Made by a program: the position numbers and the translations under genes. Below are positions 1 to 4,703 of a stretch of 7,821 bases of DNA, piece after piece. The number at the start of each line of letters is the position of its first letter. The stretch's first letter is position 1. Origin of the DNA: Hyphomicrobiales bacterium (lineage in GTDB: Bacteria; Pseudomonadota; Alphaproteobacteria; Rhizobiales; GCA-2746425); contig NVXB01000139.1 of the NCBI GenBank assembly GCA_002746425.1, positions 1-7,821 of the forward strand, given 5' to 3'. Under the pieces are notes generated by a model, which was not told the origin of the DNA, searched no databases, and was given only the letters and a program-made list of their open reading frames with translations.

Positions 1-1
1 G

Positions 2-20
2 ATGTAAATGTTTCTTACAT
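2..20. promoter_or_regulatory. Operator-like dyad, copy 1
   Basis: ATGTAAATGTTTCTTACAT has 6-bp arms (ATGTAA / TTACAT) around a 7-bp centre. A second copy, differing at one of 19 positions, lies 57 bp away at 59-77. A duplicated AT-rich dyad at this spacing suggests binding sites for a dimeric repressor. The regulator is not visible, and naming a family such as TetR would be a guess. A smaller dyad, GATAG-GCA-CTATC, lies between the copies at 28-40. Confidence 0.5.
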
Positions 21-58
21 TAACATAGATAGGCACTATCCAGCGCAGGTCAAGTCTA

Positions 59-77
59 ATGTAAATGTTTTTTACAT
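59..77. promoter_or_regulatory. Operator-like dyad, copy 2
   Basis: ATGTAAATGTTTTTTACAT is the second copy of the dyad at 2-20. The C-to-T difference extends the arms to 7 bp (ATGTAAA / TTTACAT) around TGTTT. It ends only 9 bp before the first ATG of the mfd fragment. If the downstream gene is transcribed from here, a bound regulator would sit over its promoter or leader. The pair may instead belong to a gene left of the window. Confidence 0.5.
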
Positions 78-86
78 TATTCGGTA

Positions 87-662
87 ATGATGGAGGAGCA
101 ATCCGGCCATATCCGCGAGGTTGGCTTTGAGCTGTATCAGCACATGCTGGAAGAGGCCGTTGCCAGCCTGAAAGCCGGTGATCTGGATGACGCGATTGAG
201 GATCAATGGTCACCGCAAATCACCCTTGGTCTAGCGGTGATGATACCGGAAAGCTATGTGCCCGATTTGCAATTGCGCCTCACGCTTTACAAGCGCCTGT
301 CTGCGCTTGAAGACGCCACAGAAATTGATGAGTTTGGCGCAGAATTGATCGACCGTTTTGGGCCATTGCCCGAAGAGGTGGATCATCTTCTCAAATTGGT
401 TTTCGTCAAGCAATTATGCCGCCGTTGCAACATTGCCAAGGTCGATGCCGGGCCAAAAGGCATGGTCATTACCCTGCGCAATGGCACATTCCCCAACCCG
501 CCGGGGCTGATCCAGTATATTTCCGATCAGGGCAAGCTGGCCAAAATTAGGCCCGATCAAAAGATCGTCTTGATCCGCGATTGGCCAAAGCCATTGCAAC
601 GTTTGAAAGGTGCCGCCGTGGCGCTGACTCAATTGGCGAAACTGGCCGAAGAAGACAACTAG
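87..662 (+). CDS. mfd: Mfd C-terminal fragment (TRCF/D7 domain), probable gene remnant
   Basis: The 191-residue product matches only the C-terminal part of transcription-repair coupling factor Mfd, which displaces stalled RNA polymerase and recruits UvrA to lesions. Full-length Mfd is about 1,150 residues. Visible family features are EEQSGHIREVGFELY (residues 3-17), RLTLYKRLS (64-72) and ELIDRFGPLPEEV (86-98), followed by the regulatory D7 domain to the end. The UvrB-like region, RNA polymerase interaction domain, helicase motifs and translocation motif are absent. In intact Mfd, EEQSGH follows RGAGNLLG; here the upstream sequence is unrelated, with an in-frame stop at 57-59. No convincing ribosome binding site precedes the paired ATGs at 87 and 90. 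The fragment could not translocate or remodel polymerase. It is probably a deletion, insertion or rearrangement remnant, although an assembly joint cannot be excluded. The reading frame itself is undamaged up to the TAG. Confidence 0.85.
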   Translation: MMEEQSGHIREVGFELYQHMLEEAVASLKAGDLDDAIEDQWSPQITLGLAVMIPESYVPDLQLRLTLYKRLSALEDATEIDEFGAELIDRFGPLPEEVDHLLKLVFVKQLCRRCNIAKVDAGPKGMVITLRNGTFPNPPGLIQYISDQGKLAKIRPDQKIVLIRDWPKPLQRLKGAAVALTQLAKLAEEDN

Positions 663-673
663 GTTCTTCGGCC
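644..673. terminator. Hairpin between convergent mfd fragment and dsbA-like gene
   Basis: A perfect 10-bp inverted repeat, GGCCGAAGAA (644-653) and TTCTTCGGCC (664-673), flanks a 10-nt loop containing the mfd stop codon. It lies between two convergent genes and could end transcription in both directions. Neither side has a long T tract, so it is not a textbook intrinsic terminator. Confidence 0.5.
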
Positions 674-697
674 CCAATTCTGCCCAAGCTGTACTTG

Positions 698-1345
698 TTA
701 GTTATGTTCGGCGTCAGCCGCTGTGCGGGTAATCGCTTCGGCCAGGGTTTCTGGCTCCTGCGCGCCCATAATGGCGTATTTCTGGCCCAGAATGAAGCAT
801 GGCACGCCCGTAACGCCCATTTTCTGCGCTTGTTCGATCTGCTGCGTTACCAAATCCTTGGCGAGGCCGGTGTGCAGCTTATCGGCAATCTCATCATCAT
901 CCATGCCGATATCACCGGCCAAAGCCGCCAGCACATCATCATCACCAATGTTCTGACCTTCCATGAAATAGGCCTGAAACAACCGCTCGGCCATCTGGTT
1001 TTGCAGCTCTTCCTGCTCAGCCCAATGGATAAGGCGATGCGCATCCAGCGTGTTGGATGAATATTCGATGAGATCAAACGCGAAGGGAATATCCATCGCC
1101 GCGCCGGTCTCTTCGATCTGGGTATAGGCCGTTTGCGCATGTTCCTTGCCGCCAAATTTCTCCGCCAGATATTCTGCGCGCGGCTTGCCGGTTTTGGGCA
1201 GTGTGCCATCCAGCTGAAACGGCATCCAGTGAACATCCAGCGCAATACCATCCAGCAGGTTTTCCGCCATTTCCAGCCGCTTTTTGCCGATGTAGCACCA
1301 AGGGCACATGATGTCGGAAACAACGTCAACTCGTATCGTTTGCAT
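698..1345 (-). CDS. DsbA-family oxidoreductase, FrnE-like
   Basis: The 215-residue protein is a thioredoxin-fold dithiol oxidoreductase of the DsbA/FrnE (2-hydroxychromene-2-carboxylate isomerase-like) superfamily. The redox motif CPWC is at residues 14-17, after the first strand (VDVVSDIM). A long helical insertion follows, with the family segment NTLDAHRLIHWA at 98-109. GVTGVPCFIL at 177-186 supplies the conserved cis-Pro (P182). There is no signal peptide, so it should act in the cytoplasm, as FrnE proteins do, on protein thiols or in oxidative-stress defence. The specific substrate cannot be read from sequence. The ATG at 1345 has a modest AAGG 9 nt upstream. It begins 18 bp after the stop of the upstream solute-binding gene, so the two are probably co-transcribed. 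Length is normal and both catalytic cysteines are present. Confidence 0.92.
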   Translation of the reverse strand: MQTIRVDVVSDIMCPWCYIGKKRLEMAENLLDGIALDVHWMPFQLDGTLPKTGKPRAEYLAEKFGGKEHAQTAYTQIEETGAAMDIPFAFDLIEYSSNTLDAHRLIHWAEQEELQNQMAERLFQAYFMEGQNIGDDDVLAALAGDIGMDDDEIADKLHTGLAKDLVTQQIEQAQKMGVTGVPCFILGQKYAIMGAQEPETLAEAITRTAADAEHN

Positions 1346-1363
1346 ATTTTTGAACCTTAAAAC

Positions 1364-3286
1364 CTATTCGGTTTCCCACCATGTCGCGGACTGGTAGCCA
1401 TAGATTGAAGTTGTTTTTGGCACGGCGATGCGGGTGCGTCGTGCAACCCGTTGACCCGGCGCGTGATAGAGCGGAATAAAATACGTGCCGGACATGACTG
1501 CGCGGTCAAACGCGCGGACAGCGGCGACAAAATCACCCCGATCGCGAGCGGCGACCAGCGCATCAAGAGCAGCATCGATGGCAGGGCTGTTGGCACCAAT
1601 TATGTTCTGTGTGCCAGGATTTTCTGAGGCGGCAGAGCCCCAGCGCCCGAATTGTTCTGTGCCTGGGGACAGCGATGCACTATAGCCCCGCATCAACATA
1701 TCAAAATCAAACGACAGCCAGCGCTGCCAATATTGCGAGCTGTCTACTGTGCGCACCTGCATGTCGATACCAAGGCGCATCATATTACGCTGGAAAGCAA
1801 GGGCGAGGCGCTCATGTGCGCGGGTCAAACCCATGAATTCAAAAGATAATTGCTCACCAGTGGCCTTATTGGTCATTTTACCGTCGACCAGACCATACCC
1901 AGCTTGTTGCAACAATTTCAGCGCCTGACGCAGATTGGTGCGGTCATTGCCTGATCCATCACTTTTCGGCGGCGCGTAGGTGCCGTCAAGCAGGGCTTGA
2001 TCAATCTGCGAAATATGATCACCCAAAATGGCGCGCTCGGCCTCGCTGATAGGGCGCTGATACGAGGAAAGTTCCGAATTTTGGAACAGACTCGCGGTGC
2101 GCACATATTGGTTGTTGAAAAGATTGGCATTGACCCATTCAAAGTCAAATAACAGCGTTAAGGCCTGACGGACGCGCTCATCAGAAAACATCGGGCGACG
2201 AACATTGAACACCATGGCCTGCATGGCCACCGGCGTCTTGGTCTCAAACACATTGAGGACAATATCGCCTTTCTGGACGGCCGGGAAATCATATTCCTTT
2301 GACCAGCGAATCGGGCTGCCCTCGCCATTAATATCAAACAGCCCCGTGCGAAAAGCCTCAAAGCGTGAGGTCTCATTACGGTAATAATCGACAATCAACT
2401 CATCGAAATTATCAAGACCGCGCTTGATCGGCAGATCCTTTCCCCAGTAGTCGGGGTTCCGCTTCATCACAACACGGGTGCCTGGCTTAACGCTTTCCAC
2501 CACATAGGGGCCGGAGCCAATAAATGGTGTCATGGTTGTTTCGCCGAATTCATCTTCAGTAATCGCGTGTTTAGGCACGATGGGAACAAGACCGATCAGC
2601 AAGGGAAGTTCGCGATTGGAACCATCAGCAAAATTCATGCGCAGACCGTTGTCGCCAATGCGTTCAACGCTCGTGATCGCCTTCATGCGGTTGGCGAGGT
2701 GAGGAGCGCCTTTTTCCCGTAACATGTCGATGGTGAAGAGCACGTCATCCACGGTGATTGGAACACCATCGGAGAATTTGGCTTCCGGGCGGATGGTGAT
2801 CTCCAGAAAGGTGCGCTCCGGATCCGTCTTTATGGTTTCCGCAATAAGCCCATACATAGTGAAGGGTTCATCATAGCTGCGGAACATCAGGCCTTCATAG
2901 ACATTGGGGCCAAGCGTGCTGTCGAACATGCCGAGCGGCACAGCGCCTTTGCGGATGAAGACATTCATGCTGTCGAACACACCCTGAAAACCCCAACCAA
3001 TGCGACCGCCTTTGGGGGCGCTAGGATTAGCATAAGGCAGATGTGTGAAATCTGCCGGGAGGGCAGGAGAGCCATGCATGGCAATACCGTGTGGCGGATT
3101 GCCCACCGGGCCGGTGTAAGCTTCGCCCATTGGCGCATCTTGCGCGCGGGCTGGTTTGGCATCTTGCGCCAGGCTTGGGGTGGCCGAAAGCGCCAGCGCC
3201 AGCAGGCTGGCAGCAACGGCGCGGCCCAGCTTGGCGGGCAGCATTGAAGAATACGGCATCAAAGATTCAAATTTCATCAGCACCAT
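1364..3286 (-). CDS. ABC transporter solute-binding protein, family 5, YejA-like
   Basis: The 640-residue protein is a family-5 extracellular solute-binding protein that captures peptides in the periplasm and delivers them to an ABC importer. It most resembles YejA, the binding protein of the YejABEF peptide/microcin C importer. A Sec signal peptide covers residues ~1-40, with a hydrophobic core at 23-36 and predicted cleavage at SLA|QD. Family features are HGIAMHGSPALP (66-77), the YANPSAPKGG segment (85-94), PEAKFSDGVPITVDDV (167-182), FIGSGPYVVE (255-264), NPDYWGKDLP (277-286), and a C-terminal FIPLYH (603-608). GGAGAG-like spacing supports the ATG at 3286: GGAGAG lies at 3294-3299, 7 nt upstream. 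In-frame ATGs at 3277 and 3244 would still leave a signal peptide. No permease or ATPase gene is visible, so the rest of the transporter lies elsewhere or this is a stand-alone binding protein. Peptide binding is inferred from family membership. Confidence 0.93.
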   Translation of the reverse strand: MVLMKFESLMPYSSMLPAKLGRAVAASLLALALSATPSLAQDAKPARAQDAPMGEAYTGPVGNPPHGIAMHGSPALPADFTHLPYANPSAPKGGRIGWGFQGVFDSMNVFIRKGAVPLGMFDSTLGPNVYEGLMFRSYDEPFTMYGLIAETIKTDPERTFLEITIRPEAKFSDGVPITVDDVLFTIDMLREKGAPHLANRMKAITSVERIGDNGLRMNFADGSNRELPLLIGLVPIVPKHAITEDEFGETTMTPFIGSGPYVVESVKPGTRVVMKRNPDYWGKDLPIKRGLDNFDELIVDYYRNETSRFEAFRTGLFDINGEGSPIRWSKEYDFPAVQKGDIVLNVFETKTPVAMQAMVFNVRRPMFSDERVRQALTLLFDFEWVNANLFNNQYVRTASLFQNSELSSYQRPISEAERAILGDHISQIDQALLDGTYAPPKSDGSGNDRTNLRQALKLLQQAGYGLVDGKMTNKATGEQLSFEFMGLTRAHERLALAFQRNMMRLGIDMQVRTVDSSQYWQRWLSFDFDMLMRGYSASLSPGTEQFGRWGSAASENPGTQNIIGANSPAIDAALDALVAARDRGDFVAAVRAFDRAVMSGTYFIPLYHAPGQRVARRTRIAVPKTTSIYGYQSATWWETE

Positions 3287-3339
3287 GGCTTTGCTCTCCA
3301 GAAACGGTAACGCGATTCGAGTTTTATTCAGTTGAGCAG

Positions 3340-3369
3340 ACTATGCCCCACGTGACACTGATATGGCAA
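3340..3369 (-). promoter_or_regulatory. Candidate promoter for the solute-binding protein / dsbA-like unit
   Basis: On the minus strand, TTGCCA (3364-3369) and CATAGT (3340-3345) are separated by 18 bp, about 55 bp upstream of the start codon. The match to a sigma-70-type consensus is fair at -35 and weak at -10. It is offered as the best candidate in the gap. Confidence 0.25.
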
Positions 3370-3479
3370 ACCTCTGGTATAAATGCCGATGGGTAACAGT
3401 TATGGACAATTTATTGCCTCAATTATTCGTCACCCAGAGGCTCTAGCCTGCGTCAATTAACGCAAAAGCCATTTTGGGT

Positions 3480-3507
3480 TTGCGAGAACGCAGCAAATTT
3501 GTAACAT
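3480..3507 (+). promoter_or_regulatory. Candidate promoter for the ialB-like gene
   Basis: TTGCGA (3480-3485) and TAACAT (3502-3507) are 16 bp apart and would place the transcription start near 3514, giving a leader of about 80 nt. A small dyad, TGCGT-CAATTA-ACGCA (3449-3464), lies just upstream and could bind a regulator. Both are weak, pattern-based calls. Confidence 0.25.
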
Positions 3508-3523
3508 ACAGTGCAATAGGGGT

Positions 3524-3589
3524 GCAGGTCTGAAGTTCCTGCGAAATTGGGGTCTGGACCCTAGCAAACCAAATCGAACGGCGAGCCGT
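3524..3589 (+). promoter_or_regulatory. Three small inverted repeats in the presumed ialB leader
   Basis: Three short stems follow one another before the start codon: GCAGG/CCTGC (3524-3528, 3538-3542), GGGTC/GACCC (3550-3554, 3557-3561, extendable by one wobble and one A-T pair) and ACGGC/GCCGT (3578-3582, 3585-3589). The last ends 4 nt before the ATG at 3594, where a Shine-Dalgarno sequence would be expected and none is obvious. Loops of only 2 nt make stems two and three sterically doubtful without opening inner pairs. This could be a structured leader affecting translation, or chance. Confidence 0.25.
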
Positions 3590-3593
3590 CAGA

Positions 3594-4220
3594 ATGATTT
3601 TAGATATGAAACTTACAAAAGCACTTTTGGTCGCGGGAGCCGCCATTTTCAGCCTGTCAGGCATTGCCATTGCGCAAGATGCTGCGCCAGGCGCAGCTGG
3701 ACCTGCCGCATGGATCAAGGTTTGTAACGTCGAACCAAAATCCAAAAAAGAGATTTGCCTGACCACTCAGGAAATTCGCGCTGATTCTGGCCAGTTTCTG
3801 GCCTCTGTCGCCATTCGAGAGATTGGCAAGGATGGCAAAAAGAGCCTGATTATTGCCGTGCCGCCGGGCATGCTGATTCAGCCTGGCCTGCGCCTGCAGG
3901 TCGACAAGAACAAACAGCGCGAAATCAAATACGGCATTTGCTTTCCAAACGCTTGCTACGCGGAGCTGAACATCACACCTGACGTGATTGCCGAGATGAA
4001 ACGCGGCAACCAGCTGACATTGACCACGCTTAACCAGCAGGCCAAAGCGATCAATTTTCAGCTGACACTGATTGGCTTTACATCAAGCTATGATGGTGAA
4101 GCGATTGATCCGGCGCAGCTGCAAGCCCAGCAGAAAAAACTGCGCGATGAGCTGCAGAAAAAAGCCGAGGCCGCACGCCAAAAGCTGATCGAACAACAGC
4201 AAAAAGCAACCGCCAACTAA
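3594..4220 (+). CDS. Invasion-associated locus B (IalB) family exported protein
   Basis: The 208-residue protein belongs to the IalB family, small secreted or periplasmic proteins of alphaproteobacteria named after a Bartonella erythrocyte-invasion factor. In free-living relatives the role is unknown, so invasion should not be assumed. A Sec signal peptide spans residues ~5-27 (basic MKLTK, then a hydrophobic core, cleavage near AIA|QD). The mature domain has the family's four cysteines (C44, C55, C116, C121), probably two disulfides, and segments WIKVC (40-44), ICLTTQEIR (54-62) and IKYGICFPNACYAEL (111-125). Residues ~173-205 form a Gln/Lys/Ala-rich charged helix, likely a coiled coil, extending past the core domain. 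The internal ATG at 3606 gives a canonical MKLTK signal and may be the true start; neither start has a clear ribosome binding site. The gene stands alone, divergent from the solute-binding protein and closed by its own terminator. Confidence 0.9.
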   Translation: MILDMKLTKALLVAGAAIFSLSGIAIAQDAAPGAAGPAAWIKVCNVEPKSKKEICLTTQEIRADSGQFLASVAIREIGKDGKKSLIIAVPPGMLIQPGLRLQVDKNKQREIKYGICFPNACYAELNITPDVIAEMKRGNQLTLTTLNQQAKAINFQLTLIGFTSSYDGEAIDPAQLQAQQKKLRDELQKKAEAARQKLIEQQQKATAN

Positions 4221-4245
4221 TCTGGCAGCTTTGCTGAGAGTTTTT

Positions 4246-4284
4246 AAAAAGGGTGCTCGCTTAGACGGGCGCCCTTTTTGTTTG
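4246..4284 (+). terminator. Rho-independent terminator after ialB-like gene
   Basis: AAAAAGGGTGCTCG (4246-4259) pairs with CGGGCGCCCTTTTT (4266-4279) through 14 consecutive positions including two G-U wobbles, around the loop CTTAGA. A T-rich tail (TTTTTGTTT) follows. It begins 25 bp after the stop codon. Confidence 0.9.
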
Positions 4285-4371
4285 TTGGGGTATGACCAAA
4301 CAGAGAAGGCGGTGTATGGCCCATTTTGTTTTGGGCTTGGCTTGAAGTTGCGACCTCCCGCGCACTCGTTT

Positions 4372-4476
4372 CCCGGACTTGATCCGGGACCTTCAGCTCC
4401 CAGCCTCCTCATGATTGGCTCTATAGCGTGTCAGTGTCTTACGGATGGCGATAAAGACCCCGGATCAAGTCCGGGG
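4372..4476. repeat. REP-like doublet, inverted pair 1
   Basis: CCCGGACTTGATCCGGG (4372-4388) is itself palindromic around CTTGA. Its reverse complement, extended by one base on each side, lies at 4458-4476. The two copies face each other across 69 bp. This is the layout of a REP doublet (REPIN). The same 17-mer recurs exactly at 7791-7807, showing dispersed copies. It sits in the convergent gap between the ialB-like and autotransporter genes and codes for nothing. Confidence 0.8.
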
Positions 4477-4555
4477 AGCGCCTGATGATTGATGATTTGG
4501 GTTGCAGTTATTTAGCTGAGGTTATGGGATGCGGTGATGCGCCAGACATACACCA

Positions 4556-4678
4556 CCGTCATCCTCGGGCTTGACCCGGGGACCCATCAGCATAAGCGAT
4601 TTGTTTTTCTCAACAACCAGCCATTTAGATGCATCACTTCCGTTGCATGGGTCCCCGGGTCAAGCCCGAGGATGACGG
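4556..4678. repeat. REP-like doublet, inverted pair 2, perfect 32-bp arms
   Basis: Arms 4556-4587 and 4647-4678 are perfect reverse complements over 32 bp, separated by 59 bp. Each arm has a palindromic core, CTCGGGCTTGACCCGGGG on the plus strand, with flanks CCGTCATC and ACCCAT. It is a second version of the element at 4372-4476 with a different core. A transcript from either strand could fold into a long hairpin. It lies 20 bp beyond the autotransporter stop and may also act as that gene's transcription end or mRNA 3' stabiliser. Confidence 0.85.
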
Positions 4679-4686
4679 ATGGGCCT

Positions 4687-4703
4687 TTCTAAGCCCCTTA
4701 GAA
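4687..4703. terminator. Small hairpin across the autotransporter stop codon
   Basis: TTCTAAG (4687-4693) and CTTAGAA (4697-4703) form a 7-bp stem with a 3-nt loop that includes the TAA of the minus-strand gene. No T tract follows on that strand. It resembles the hairpin over the mfd stop, but it is short and may be incidental. Confidence 0.2.

Noticed and set aside
581..1060. 159-residue plus-strand ORF overlapping the end of mfd and antisense to the FrnE-like gene
   Set aside because: Shadow frame of two well-supported genes, with no recognisable domain and crossing the shared terminator hairpin.
698..1345. Possible periplasmic DsbA partner for disulfides of the neighbouring IalB-like protein
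   Set aside because: The DsbA-family protein has no signal peptide and is FrnE-like, so it should not meet exported IalB in the periplasm.
4231..4485. 84-residue plus-strand ORF after the ialB-like gene
   Set aside because: It begins just upstream of a strong intrinsic terminator, reads through it and through two REP-like palindromes, and its protein shows no family features.
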